Below, piece after piece: positions 34,993 through 49,900 of a stretch of DNA of 64,000 nt; the first letter of the stretch is position 1, and every line of letters starts with the position of its first letter. The stretch comes from Enoplolaimus lenunculus (Eukaryota; Nematoda; Enoplea; Enoplida; Thoracostomopsidae), in the NCBI GenBank assembly GCA_030248215.1, contig JASANG010003493.1, positions 62,001 to 126,000 on the forward strand. The letters run 5' to 3'. The notes below the pieces were generated by a model, which was not told where the DNA came from, made no database searches, and saw only the letters and a list, made by a program, of their open reading frames with translations. The position numbers and the translations under genes are program-made.

Positions 34993-37900
34993 CTAAGCAA
35001 GATACTTTTTAAACTGTTTTGCCTTCTGATATTGTATCGCTTTTTTAAATTCATCTTCCTTCATCGGATCTCCTTTACGTACCGATTCTAAATAGTCTTC
35101 AGTGATCACTTGTTGTAGCATTTGACAGATTTGCGCGTGTGTCATTTCTGACGTAGCTAAAAAATAATATTGTCACATATTTGTGTAGTGTTTAGTATAA
35201 ATGGCTCAACGAGAATTCACTCTGTACTGTGGTCGATAAATAGTTAAAACGTTTGCCGATTTGTTAATCACATTTTTTTGTTAAATCTTTCAAAGCTGGG
35301 CCCATGTGTAAAGAACAGCGGCGAAACAGTATTATAAGCATATTCGTAAGCCTAAGCCTAAGCCTAAGCTTAAGCTTAAGCCTAAGAGTAAGGATGAGCA
35401 TATTCCTAAGCCTAAGCCTAAGCCTAATCCAAGCAAAAAAATTAGTCTAAAGCTTAAGTATCTAAGCTTACTCGTTTCTAGTCCCACAGAAAACGGTTCG
35501 CCCGTGATTTTTACATGGGCCAAAAGCTACTTGATTTGTAAGTGAACAGTTTGATAGGGCAATATAATACCAGTTGTCCCGCTAACCATTAAATTTGCCG
35601 GACTGCTAAAAGCGCTGAAAAAGTTGGACGATGCTAAACGCACTTTTTAGTTCAGTCTATGTGACAAAATTCGAGGCAACCGTACAAAACGTACTTTTAT
35701 CGCTATGTGAATTATCATATCAACAGACCAGTAGCACATCTAAACGTGATAGGGGCTTTAAACAAATTTAAATTTAACATTCGGGAGATTCGCTTGAGTT
35801 ATAAGTAAAATTCTAATTTTTGTACCCGGTCCAAAGGGGGCTGAGGCCCCCAGTGCACCGTTTGCGAATAAGGGATCGCAGCGCAGTTGACCAGTTATGT
35901 TTTGCTGTTTATATCCTTTGCGATTTGCGCAAGTCAGACGGCTAGTAATCTTTATTTTAGAAAATTTGGAAGAATATAAAGAGCAGGGGGGGTATTTTTC
36001 TGTGGGACTGGAATAGAGTAAGCTTAAGTTTTAAACTAACTTCTTGCTTTAGGCTTTAGGTATAGGTGTAAGCTTATTTTTACGCTTAGGTTAGGCTTAT
36101 GAAGAAATATATATGCTTATACTACTGTTACGGCCCTGTTTTATACATTGGCCGAAAACGTTAGTTTTAGGTACACATTAGCATTTCAATTTGTTTTAAA
36201 TGTTGATTGCCAAAGGTTCTTTTATTAAAAATAACTAAATTCAAACGTCATTTGAATTTGATCAAATCTTACAGTTTGTCAATTTGCTAAGCAGCTCAAT
36301 GCTGGGCTGACTGGCAATTTTTGCTTTCTTGAAACAATCGGTTATTCGTTGTTGGAGTAAAGCTAAAACAAAACAAAGTACGCAGTATGTTTTAGTTTGG
36401 CGATACTGGTTAAAAATTTAGTGCTCATATTCTCAAATGTGTAGCGTATTTAATGGTAAATTTTGAAATTCTCTAACTATCTCTCACCAACTGATAATAG
36501 GTGCTACATACGTTTGACAATATCTGCCTTGTTAAAAATCTAAACTGGGGTTTAACCTTGTCTAAAAATATTTTGCCCCATTTGCAGACAATTATATAAT
36601 ATGCTTTGAAATTATTGGTCCTTTAAGTAATTTTTACCCAGGTCGAATAAAATGACAAGTTGTCAATTTAGTTTAAATCTAAAGTCTAAGGCTAAGACAA
36701 CATGTTTGGCTAATTCAACTTTAGTAGTTATAATGGAAACAAGGACAGCCTCTATCGTAATATGATTTTCTTGTATTTGAATACTGAATAGCGCGGACAC
36801 CAATACACACTTCAATTTTCGTTTTAGAGAATGTATTATTGACGGTGTAAACGGATAATAAAAATTACGGACACGAAAACGATGAGTGATCAAAATAATG
36901 GAAACGAAAAACGAACTTAAAAGTTTCATGGATGTTTTAGTTTACTGGCAACACAATTGAGGCGTGCAGAGATTCACCAAACTTTCTAATATTTAGAGCA
37001 AAAATGGCGAATGCATCGAAATTTTAATATTTTAGATGAGTTTCGTAATTTTTATTTCATTTGGAACCTTTGCAGCGTATCTGTAATGGACAATTGCGAG
37101 ATATACATGACTTATAGCTCAATTTTAAGCGTAAAAATAGCTGAATTTCCGTTGTTTCCATAACAGAAACGGAAACGGAAACGAACACTGATTTTTACCG
37201 GAATCGGAAACGGATGTCGTGTTACATCCTGATTATAGAACAAGAAACATATTAAAAAGATTGATATTTATAAGCCTAGCGTGACCCTAAGCCTATCCCT
37301 AAACCTAAGCGCACACCTAAGGCATGCAACTGTATTTAGAACATGTTCCATTAATCTATACATGAGTGTTCGTCCAGATATTGGTTATTTTTCACCAGTA
37401 ACACTTACAATATCGTGCTTTGTTTGTTGGTTTTTGTGTTTCTATAATCATATCAAAATAAGCAGTAATCAGTCCGTGACTCGCTGGCGCAGTCATTACT
37501 ATTAAACCCCGTTGGCCTGGATAGATACGTTGACAGAAATGGCGCAAAGCTCGTCTGATATTTGCACCCTAGAATACCAAATTAGGCTCTTTCACGCTCT
37601 TCTCCACATTTACAGTTACGGCTCAGACGATTAGGCTTCGTCCTGTTTAAGCTTTAGGTAAAGATACAAGCTTACGTTTAGGTTTAGGTAAGCCGTTTCC
37701 GGAACCAGAGCTTCCGCTGAAGCCTTAGTTGCAGCTCAACTCTAATGCTGTATGGGGCCAAGTGCACAAGAGCCACAAATTGTTATAATCAATACTATTC
37801 GTGATGGACATTGAAAACTATTCCAAATCCTGAGGTATATTTCGCAGTTCAAATGTGGAACGCCGCAAACCTGGCAATAAATCCTGCGCACATATCAAAA

Positions 37901-40900
37901 TACTAAGCTAGATATCACAGCACTCGACAGGTTTTGAATACATTTAGTTTCACAGCCAGCTCGGCATGCTAGGGGGACAAAATAGTTTTAGAAGGGGTAT
38001 TCAGAAAGTGCACAAAGGTCTTACCAGTAGGGCTAACATTTTTTGGGGGCGGGGGCAAAATTTCTATAGGGAGCTGAGCTGAGCCCTCTGGTCACCATCT
38101 GGCTACAGGTCCAATACCTTTTGTTTAGTTTTTGATAAACTTGTCCATACGTTATCGAACCAAACAACACATGGCGAATCCATTTCCATAAACTAAAACA
38201 ACAGCACAGGTTAAACGTTGTTCGTTCATGTCAAGAATATAGCCTGAATATAGTCACAGACTTTAATTCTTTGCTATTTAACGTTAATGTTGGTATCTTG
38301 CGGATCAGTTCGTGTTTAGCCTATTGGTATGACTTCATCTCCATATAAAATTTATGGCCTATGTAAAAGTCAGGGGCGGAACGTATTTCTAGGATACTAC
38401 AATAGAGTAAGCTTAAGCTTTAGAAGTTAAACTCAACATCATATTTTTATGCTACTTAGCAATGCTTAAATATGTTATAAATTTAAGCTAATCAAACCTG
38501 AAATTTTAAGTTTGCAAGCCATTTTAGCTTAAAAACAACGTCGGTGCAGGCTAGGGGGGACCTCCCAAAATTCCAGGATACAGACCCTTTGCGACGATCA
38601 AGGCTTTTTCAAACTTTTTGTTTAAAATCTTGTTATGGTCGGGCCGGCTTTTTTTGATGGGGTCCCCAAACCAGGTGTATAGGAAGTGGATGCTCCGGCC
38701 TTGCTTATACATACTCTTCCAATCATGTCGATCATTTCTCGGATCGCTTCTTCTCTGCCTCGTAGAGTGCTGAAATTGACAACGAGAAGTCGTGCTCCAA
38801 TTGCAGTTGCAACAGCATGAATTAACGACGATTTACCCGATCCTTCCGGTCCAGCAACGAGCACCGATCGAGTCAAAGGCAGCTTTCGATGTACCATTGA
38901 ACTAACTGAAACCCAGATTTGTAGAATACTAAGTCAGGCCCGTAGTCAAGGAGGCTAGTGGGGGCTCAGTCCCCCTGGAAATTTTTTGCCCCCTTACAAA
39001 ATTTTCAACCTTGCTTGTAAGTCACCGGCAATCCTTGTATGCCCTTTTAGAAAATTTTTAGCCTCCCACTAGCGAGTTGCGCTGGCTACGGACCTGGGTT
39101 AGTACATTTGTCGTTAATGAGTACGCAAAATTATTTTGTTATTAATGTCAAAATTACAGAAGTGTTTGTTATTCTTTGAAACGTAAAAAATCGAGTCAAA
39201 AATAAAACGCTATTTTAACCGCCTTTCACATTTCTAACGCCATGTTTTATAACACATTCCTGTACTTAAGCAGAGAAACGCTAAAATGAATTGCTGGCGT
39301 ATTAATAAACCTGTGTTGTCTAAACGCTTTATAGCGTTTATATATTTAAAACAGTATTTTCGCATCAATATTAACATTTTTCCAAAACCGAAAAGCGTTT
39401 TATATTTTTGATCCTTACTCAATTTTGGCCAAATGTTTCTTTTAGCGCCTTAGTTAGTCCCCAAAAGCATATTCCTAAGCCTAAACGTACAGATTGTAAG
39501 CCAAAGCAAAACAAGTCTAGATCTTAAGCCTTGCCTACGGCCACTCCACAGCAATACAGAACATCTTAAAAGTAAAGTAGGCCAATTTTTAAGAATTACG
39601 TTTCTTGGGCAACTTTCTATTTCTGTAATTTTTATTATATCAAAATATATTTCGCTACGAGAGAATGTGTGCGTATTGATGTCAACTTGATGAACCCTAT
39701 TAATGTTGCACCTATTGTTAGCAACCAAAGGGTCACGTTATACTCATCGCGCGGCACCGCTCGTCATATTAAAAACAATTTTGATGAAACACGCGGCCCA
39801 TGTTACTTTAAGGGGCGTCCAGGTTCCGGTGGGTCTATAAAAGAGTAGGTTTAGATTCTAGATTATATTTTTTGCTTGGGCTTAGGCTTAGGCTTAGGCT
39901 TAGGCTTAGGTTTAGGCATAGCAACACATTTTTGCAACGCTTAGGCTTAGGCCTAGGAATACGCTTAGTCTACTGTTACGCCCCTTAAAGTAACATTGGA
40001 CAAACACGCGGTGCCGCACGACACCTCTAATATTTACTTTTATTTCTGACGTGACGTGACACAGAAAACTATAGCGCAACCCAAACACAATGACGTACTC
40101 ATTGGAAACACAAGCATTTCCGTTAACAGCGTCCGAAAATCAGAAATACAATGAAAATTGCCACGGTAACATACAACGCGATCGGTGATCATATTCATCA
40201 GATCGACTTCGATGTGAGGAACGAGAATTTTACGCAAAACTAAATCTTGTTCGGCAGCGGCAAAAAATCTGAAATCAGCCAAGGTGTATCAAACGTTCAA
40301 AATGGTATACTATAATTCGTAATTTTTGGGCATTATATATATATAAATATATATAATATAATATATGTATGTATAAATATGCATATATAACATATATGTA
40401 TAATATATACGGCCCATATTACTTTAAGTGACGTCAAGGTTTCTGGTGGGTCTATAAAATAAGAGGTTTAAATTCTATATTACATTTTTTGCTTAGGCTA
40501 AAAGCCTTAGGCTTAGACTTAGAAATACGCTTAATCTACTGTTACACCCTTTAAAGTAACAATCAATGGTGTACTTTAAAGTACTTTAAAAGTTTCTAAC
40601 TACCAGATCAAGGCTGCAATGTTTACAAGTTCTTGTGTTCAAGAAATTCGTCCAGGGTTCTAATTGCCAAGGCGTCCGATTTTCTAGTCACATCGCAATC
40701 AGAATCGGGCTAGAATTCCTGTCCAAAATTCATCCGGAATAAGGGCATCTTCGCCGCCTGAAAATCCTGGTTTCGCTCCTGCTTAAATTCTTTTATGGAA
40801 ACCTGTCCCAACACCTGCTAGACACCCGTTTTAAAGTTACCGCCGCTTACTTATAGCGCTGTTGATCAGACGGTAGCGCAAGTCTCTGAACAATGCCGAC

Positions 40901-43900
40901 TTTTTGCATTTGTTGTGGCAGTGTTTTGGTTTCGGTATCAACTTTGACAGCATTGTACAATTCTTCAGTCTCGTACGAGTCCCGATTTGGTTTGCTCTAT
41001 AACGAATTATAATATTTTATTAAATTGATACATAATTTAGGGTACTTTGGCATTTGCCGAATTTTAAAATTTCAACAATTCATCTCTCGTTACAATACTC
41101 TAAGAGACCAAATTGTAAACAGTTATTTTAGCTTGCTTGTAATGCTTGATTTTACATATGGGCACATGTAAGAACAAAAACTTTTTAGTTGTGTAAAATA
41201 CTACGGAGTATATCGAGATGAAAGACCCAATGTATGTATAGAACAGGGCCGTTCAGTAGCACAAGCAAATTCCTAAGGAAAAGGATAAGGCTATGCGTAA
41301 GAATGAGATTATACCTAAGCCTAAGCCCAGGCAAAGCATCAGTCTAAAGCTTATGCCTTACTTTTTTACAGTTCCGCAGAAAAAACGTTCCACCACTGAT
41401 CTTTACACGGTGCGATGAAAACTGGAGATTTTGTGAATTCAAACTATTACGTCAAGTTAAAATTTACGGTTTTCCAATTCTGTTTCAAGAGCCAGCCATT
41501 GCGTTGTCTTTTGTTGCTGTCCCCACAAATTTACATTTCTAAGCACGCCAGTATACAACACAGTTTACCCTAGCAACTTTTACTTCACTTTATGATACAG
41601 CCAGTATCACAATTTTAGTACTAAATCTTGCCACAAAATTTTGGTTTTGCTTCTGTGTAGTGCACGGCGTAGGCCACTGCGGCCGCCTTAACTCCGCCAG
41701 CGGACACATCAAACTGTAAATTTCAATGAGGTGATTAATCAACTCGGAAAGTGAATTAGTCATTACTGGTTATTTCTGAATTAATAAGTGGAAACATCAA
41801 CTCGCTCTGAGTTGATTTAATTACGGGTGAGTTGATAAATTAACTCAGAATCAGTTCAATCAATTCAGACGTCTGTGTTCTGACTTTGAGTTAAAATCAA
41901 CTCACTGAAATTTACAGTGCACAGCATTGTGGTTTAGCACTTTTGTTTAGCACTTTTTACCTTTACTTTTGGTCCTCGCCCAGAGTCATATTCCTGAACG
42001 CCACTGAATGGATTATCGGTGTAGCTTTCTTCTTCATCACTTGATCCCAATCCATGATCATGTTTGATTTGTCTCCACGCTTTACGGCAATTCGCTAACA
42101 TTTCTTGTGCCGAAAAATCGTATTCGTGTAAAACTGTAAATATAAAATACATTTCTGTTTATTTTTCCAACGGTCTATTACCCTTTGTACAATCGTAGTG
42201 TTCGGCAACAATTTGTATAGTTCATAGCTTACTGCGAACCAGGAAGGCTTATGTATAAAACAGGGCCGGATCGTTTTCCGGAGGGGCTATAATAGAGTCA
42301 GTTTAAGCTTTAGACTAATTTTTTGCTTAGGCTTTAGGCTTAGGCTTAGGCTTAGGAATAGGCTCATCCATATGCTTAGGCTTAGGCTTAGGCTAGGCTT
42401 TCGGCTTAGGCTTAGGAATATGCTTATACTACTGTTCCGACCCTGTTCTATACTTGGGTCACCAGGAAGATATAAAGTGCAAGTGCAAATTAATTGAGTG
42501 CAAAGGGCGTGCAAACCATAGCAACGGCCAATGTTACTTTTAGGGCTGTCACAGTAGATTAAGCGTATGCCTAAGCCTAAGCCTAAGCTTAAGCGTTGCA
42601 AAAGTGCATTCCTAAGCCTAAGCCTAAATCCTAAGCCTAAGCTTAAACAAAAAATGTAGTCTAGAATGTAAGCTTGCTCTTTTACAGACCCACCAGAATG
42701 TAACAATGAATTGAAGTTTTAATAAACTTAATGTACTTGTGGTGATTAATTTTTAATTCAAACCCTATGCACGGCCGTAGCCAACTCACTTTGCTGACGT
42801 ACCTAAAAAATTTAAGGAACAGCATACTAGGGTTTTCGATAATTTACAAGCAAGGCTGAAATTTTTCTGGGAGAAGATCAAAATTATTCCAGGTGGGGGG
42901 CTGAGCGTCCCTGGCCCAACTCCATGGATTGATTAATAAACATTTGCACAAATAATCAGAAACATAAGTCTTACGTTTCACTTGGTCGACTACACTATCA
43001 AGATGATGCAAAAATTTTGACTTCGGCACATCAATTTTTTCTACATCATGCTGAAAATAGGCCATAGTATGTAATTAAGGCCAATGTAAACAACAGGGGC
43101 GGAACAGTATTATACGCATATTCCTAAGCCTAAGCCTAAGCCTAAGCCAGGCAAAAAAATTTTTGATCTAAACGTAAGCTTACTCCATTGTAGTGCCACA
43201 GAAACCGTTCCGCCCTTGATCTTTACATGGGCCGTAATTAACAACGGGCAACTTGGACGTGTGTATAGCCACGGTTTCATTTCGGCAGGTCATATTGTGT
43301 AAAAGTTTTTCCGGCGAGTGCCCACGAGCAAAAATAGGACATGTTATTCTAAGGCCTGTAACAGTAACTGTGTCTATATTTTCTTCGATAACCGCTTTAT
43401 GTCCCGTCCGTCTGGCTTAAGCAGATCAAGCAACTTTGAACAATTTCAATTTGGTACATAATTTTAGGCTCACATCGATGCCAATTCGGCGGTATTTCAA
43501 GCTGAATTTCAGTTCAAATCGTTTTTTCTCAACTTTTCGACTTTCAGCTTGAGTTGTCATTTGCTTTCGTCGTTGCTGAAACGCAAACGATGCTTATAAT
43601 TACACTTGTGCATGCAAAGTTGCATTATTGGATTCCGGGTCGAATTTATTCTCTCAAAATGTACAAGGTTTGTGGCAGGCTGAGCAACAACAACAAACAT
43701 GATCCTGTAATGCATTAAATCGGGTATCACGACAATTCGTCACAAGATAACTCGTCGCCAGACAACTTGTAATCCGAAATTTCATCAACTCAACAATTCG
43801 TCGCCCAACATTATACTTCAGCTTCAGTTTAAGATCAGGATTCTCGCTTAGGATTATGCTTAGATTTATTCATAGGCTTCAAGACATTGTTGGTTCAACA

Positions 43901-46900
43901 AGTTGTCGGGCTACGAATTGCCGGAGATTCATTAAACTGGGACGTACACAGCATATATGATCCATAGGAAGTAAAAAGTTGTATTAAAGAAATGTTACGG
44001 ATAGCAAAGGAAAATTAAGATTAAAAATAGCAAAACAAATCCAAAATACCCTTAGCTAATAAGCAAATTAATCTAAATCATAAGCTTGCTCTTTTGCACT
44101 AACGCGATAAATGCCACGCGCTGGTAAGTAAAATGGGCCAAAAACTCGTATCTAATAGTTTATTATAGTACAATCGTTATTATCCTTTTTACAAAGCAGG
44201 GCATATCAAACAGTTTAAACAGGCCCGTAGCCACCTCCCCTGCCTAGAGGGGCTAAAAAATTTTCAGGAGGGGCATACAAGGATTTTCGACGACTTAGAA
44301 GCAATGTTGAAAATTTTCTAGAAGGGCGCATGCTTTCTGAAGTTTTGCCGAAAAATAAGACTACGTCGGGAATCCGAACCTTTACACATTGATGCACTTT
44401 AATGCACGCAAATACAGAAATATATATATTTATTTATTTATTTATTTACTTATAATTTATATATGCGTATATCATAATTTGTGTTCGCTGTCGAAACCTC
44501 ACCATATATTCGCTCAGAGACCGACTCCTTTGATGTATTGGAGGGCATGAAAATGGTGGCGCTCGCTGTATAGAAGATGCTGTTGCTCGACCTCCGTTAT
44601 CTTTGGGAGACGACGGCAACGAAGTTGGCAATCCGGCAGCTCCTGGACGAGAATCAGCCCACAACGAGCGAGGACTAATAAAATCTGCCAAATGTGTTTC
44701 GTTAGATTTTCCTTCAAAATCACATGGCAGCTTATGTTTCGACGGACTGTGCCTAAAGTAAATGAAAGTTTTACATTCTGCTAGATTGCAATTGGTCAAA
44801 AATGGTTTGGTTTTGAAACTGTGTCTAAAGTAAATGAAAGGGACATATTCTGCTAGATTGCAATTGCTCAAAAATGGTTTGAGTTTGAAAATTTTTACAT
44901 ATTTCGGGTTCTAGTGATATCCTCTAACTTAATATGTCTCAAACTAAATGTAAATTTAAAAATCTATTTTCGAATCGATAAAATAGTTTTGCACAAAAAT
45001 AACTTCAAACTTACAATGCATAAACTGCAATTATGCAGGTTGATAGTAACATGGAATTGCTGAACTGAACTAATCAATTCTTTGAATTTGAGCTTCAAAA
45101 CTATTTTATCGAACTCAACTTAAACTAGCCTTACCAAATTGAATAGAGGCGATTAATTGTCGCTCTATACAACACCTATATGGCAAGCGGATAATTTATT
45201 TCATGAACTTTTCAACAACACAGATCCGGGCCGAGGACAAAAGCCAGAGATGGTTTTAGGGGTTAAACGCTGCCTGCGATTTTTGCCCTCAAAATTTAAA
45301 AACTTTTTCAATTGGGGACGCAAGGAGCCCATTTCGAAATTTTTCGTACAAAGAGTATTAACCCCCTCTGTTCGTTTTCTTGCTACGCCGTGGTCCGAGG
45401 ATTAAAATCACAAAATTTAAAACGGCCAAAATCTTACACTGGGCTATATTCATCGCTCGCGCGACATTCTTCGTTATTAACGCACAATCGTGGCGTTAGG
45501 CGTCGCTCAAGTTTCCGATGAGGCAGATCATCAACGGATTGACCTGTCATTGGAGGGGGCGGCGGTGGCGGCCGAAGCGGTGGCATCAACGAATCACGAA
45601 GTGCTCCCAGCTGGGCTTCAGCAATCGCCAAATCAGCCGTGATCGAATCGTATTGAGTCAACAGTCGCTGAGTACGTCCCGATCCACGCCGTGATTGTCT
45701 AAAGAAGTGGTCTGCAGTTGCGGTGTTACTGTTGTTGTTGCTGTTGTTGCTGTTGTAGCTGATATGGCTTTGATGACGGAATTTTGGTGATTTTGACGAC
45801 CGCAGGCGACGATAACGATGATGATGATGATGATAGTAATGTTGATGATGGGTGCGTTTTGAATGCCGGCGTCCGGTTGATACCATCCTGTCAAAATCAC
45901 AAGCTACCAAAATGCATTCCGAACCACGAAATAACCAACGCCGGGGTAGGCCAATAGCCATGTCAACATCGCAAGCGAGCAAGTTCAAATTTAGCTAGCA
46001 GCAACATTAAAGCGAACTTAGATAACTTTCCTGCGAGACAGAAACTTATCTAGAAAGACCAAACGCTGCCCCCCAAAATTGTTCAAAAAATCTAAAATAA
46101 ATCGGCATCATATTATTAATAATTGCGCGAAATTAAACTTAGTACCAGTATTCACAATTTACCAAGAGTGGATAATCGCTATTTACCAAGAGTGTCAACT
46201 GGACACATTCTATGTAGAAAATATTGTACCCGGCACGCGTGGCTCTTTTGCTCTACCCCCTTCCCTTATTTAGAGGGGGGTACAACATGTGCGAACCATG
46301 GCACCTTATGTACGCATACGCAGCAGCAAACATGCTCGCCTTACAGTGCCCCCCTCTAAACAAGGTTGGTCGGCCAAAAATGCTACACCCGGTGGTACAT
46401 TTGGTACCATGCAGGACCCCGAGAGTTGCACACTCTTGTTATTATAAACTCATGATATTATATAGGATGAATTTTGCGTTGGCATATAAAGTAAATTTAA
46501 AGAATAGTTTAGGTATACTTTCAGATATTGTTAAAACCAACGCTCAGACCTGGAGCTGGCTTCCTGGCCTAGTTGAAAATTTACTGCTAACTAACAAACG
46601 ATGTAAAATGCATTTGAAAATGCGGTTTATAATCTCAATAAGCTAAAACAACGTAATTTCAAGCCAAAGTTTGAAGATTGAACTCAACAACTTCTATTTG
46701 AACTCAGCGCAAACTCAACATGCGGCTCCATGCGGCTTACAGCGACCCTTGTCGGAATTGAAAGTATTGGTCAACGTTAACATAATTCGGTTCGTCCCGT
46801 TTTTCGCACAGCAACAGCATCAATAGTAGCAGGTTAAACTTTAGCCTTATCTTTACAGTCCGCTTTTGGCTCTGACTTAGGAATATGGGCCCATGTATAG

Positions 46901-49900
46901 AACAGGGCTGGATCGTTTTCCGGAAGGGCTATAATAGAGTCAGTTTAAGCTTTAGACTAATTTTTTTGCTTACGCTTATGCTTAGGATTAGGCTTAGGCT
47001 TAGGAATAGGCTCATCCATACGCTTAGGTTTAGGCTTAGGCTTAGGCTTAGGCTTAGGAATATGCTTATACTACTGTTCCGGCCGTGTTCTATACATGGG
47101 CCGGAATATGTAAAAATTTTAGACTACTATTACGCCCCTACAACGTAACATTAAATCAAAACTTAACGGCCAAAGATACCCCGTTCGTAATGACGGCGAC
47201 AAATGTTTGCTGCGTGTTGACAAATCATGGCCAGCGACGTTATTTTGAGCGTTATCGTCACAACTACTCGCATCAGCACTGCTGTTATTCGACGCTGCAG
47301 AACATTTCCGACAATCAGCGGCATTCGCACTTATTCCGCCCTGGTCGTTTCCACCTACAGCTCCATCAATCATGTTAGCCAGACGGTATTCTTCATCGTT
47401 CTGACCCACGACCGCAGCTGGTCCATTCTCAATTTGATCAGGTGTAAAAGTCGCCGCACAGTCGGCTTCCGGTTCACTAGTCAACCCGTCAATTTCGCCG
47501 TTTTCATGGCGAATCACCCGATGTTGCGATTGTCGCCGACGATTTTGGCGTCGCGAAGAGCTGCGACCGCGAGTTGACCTTCGTTTAATGGGTGATTTTG
47601 TGATTTTAGCACCGAAAAAGTTAATCAACGGCCTGTCTTCAACGTCTGGTGGACGGTAGCCGCCACAAGTTTCGGGATCTGTCTTCTGGTTAGGATTTGA
47701 TCGTTTGTCACTGGTGTTGGCGAATGTCTTTCGTTTAACAATTGATGAGGTTAGTGACGATTTTTGTTGATGCTGGAAATTAGTTCGTTTCTGTATAGAG
47801 TACATATGGAGGCTATGAGCAACTAATTGCAAACTATGTACGTGCAATAAACGCACAATACATTGAGTTCAACAAATTATTACCAGCAAGTGAACCAAAA
47901 AATCTTCACGAAACGGGATAATGAACAGAAACGACTTTGACTGAAATGCCTGGTGCCTGTGAATCCTAATGTTTAAAGCTAAGACAAAATGCAAAATATT
48001 AATATTGCAGAGAGGGTGAAAACGGTCAAACCCATGTTCATTCTGATTTTTAAGATGTTATTTTGATTCGAAATCGGTGAGTGTTGAAATGAATTTTGAT
48101 CCACTTGCGTCTGGCGTCTTCAAAGTTGAAATACAACACTACTCGGTTCACACAGGCCCACGATACGTCTAGCAAGGCTGCCAGTTCATGCCAGCGAGAC
48201 CAATGTAAGATTGAATGATACTTTTAAATGATACGTTAAGGCGTTATGGGGTCCAGGGGCCTCTTGTTGGTCTCTGTGGTCCCTGCGTCGTTTACAGAGG
48301 ACCTTTTCAAGAGATTTAATAATCCAAATATATATCTAGTTGAAGTCATACAGGTTCGATATTTTAGTGCGTCTAGACGTTTAGGAATGGTCAAACTTTA
48401 GACTAATTTTCCGCTAATCTGATCAAATCGTTTACTGCGCCGCTCGAGTGAGGCTTATAAGAAAGCGACCTTTTTGCTTTTGAGTCCACTCCAATGGTAA
48501 TAACTGTAAGTAAGGCCTCAGTGCAAGTTGTTGCAGCAAGATCACAACTCGCAGCCGCAATTTACAAGTGTAAGTTTTTGCATCTAAAACTTGCGCCTGC
48601 GCATCTTGCACTTGCAAGTGTTTACAGCTAGAAGTTGTAGCTGCAACTTTTATTATATAACGAGGTTTCGAAAAAAACCTGCAGCTGGAAGTTCTTGCTG
48701 CAAAAGCTTGCACGTGCGAATGACGCTTAACAGTTATATAAATGAATATTTTTGATTTAAGGCCTTCTGTGGTCAAATATTACATACAGCTTTAATAGAT
48801 TTACTTCAAACTTTTGATACTGTTGACAGCTGTTGTAGCCCATGTACTCAACTCGTTCTGAACACTAAACTTAAATCTTTAAAGCCTAAATTAATGTTTA
48901 AAAATAAATCTAACGCCTTTTAGACCCAAGCCTAGAGTTAACCCTATGCGAAGGCCGGCCAGTGTATAAAACAACGGCGAAACAGTAGTATAAACATATT
49001 CCTAGACCAAAGCCTAAGTGTAAAAATGAGCTTAAACCTAAGCCTAAGCCTAAGCCCATGCAAAAAATTACTCTAAAGCTTAAGCTTACTCTGTTACAGT
49101 CCCACTGAATAACGTTCCGCCCCTGACATTTACATGAACGCGAAGGCCGACGAATTACAACACAGTTCATAACGGGTTTCATACATGGATGGTTTCGGTA
49201 ACCAATCATTTCGCTTACAGATGCTTGGTTGCCAATCACAATTGGTTTCGGTAACCAATCATTTCGCTTACAGATGCTTGGTTGCCAATCACAATTGGTT
49301 TCGGTAACCAATCATTTCGCGTACAGATGCTTGGTTGCCAATTACAATTGGTTTCGGTAACCAATCATTTCGCTTACAGATGCTTGGTTGCCAATCACAA
49401 TTGGTTTCGGTAACCAATCATTTCGCTTACAGATGCTTGGTTGCCAATCACAATTGGTTTCGGTAACCAATCATTTCGCTTACAGATGCTTGGTTGCCAA
49501 TCACAATTGGTTTCGGTAACCAATCATTTCGCTTACAGATGCTGGGTTGCCAATCACAATTGGTTTCTTTCGTTCTTGTTCGCAAATCGCCGCTCTGGTG
49601 TTCGCAGCCATTAGTAGCAGTTGCCGATTACGTTCACAAATTAAAAACCGTCGACGATGCGTTAGTACCAAAGGTATTACAGCACTGATTTCGTCCTGAA
49701 ACTTTTTAACCTTTTTTAGAGATGACTTAATATTTGTAAATTTTTAATACACTCGATGCCTTTCAGACATGATTCGTAAATTGTACTCTTTAAAAATTTA
49801 AACTTTAAATGCAGCTTACTGTAGTGACCCGAACAAGAGGTGGTAATAAGAGGGGTCCCCATTTTGGGGTCCCAATGAAACAGGAGTCCGCATCCCTAAC

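Noticed and set aside
37373-37405. Tiny candidate exon for the DRC11-like gene on the minus strand
   Set aside because: Acceptor and GTAAGT donor are present and phase fits, but 33 nt with no homology is too little to include; the missing AAA exons remain unresolved.
49191-49561. CRISPR-like repeat array
   Set aside because: Units are head-to-tail without unique spacers and the genome is an intron-bearing eukaryote; it is a minisatellite.
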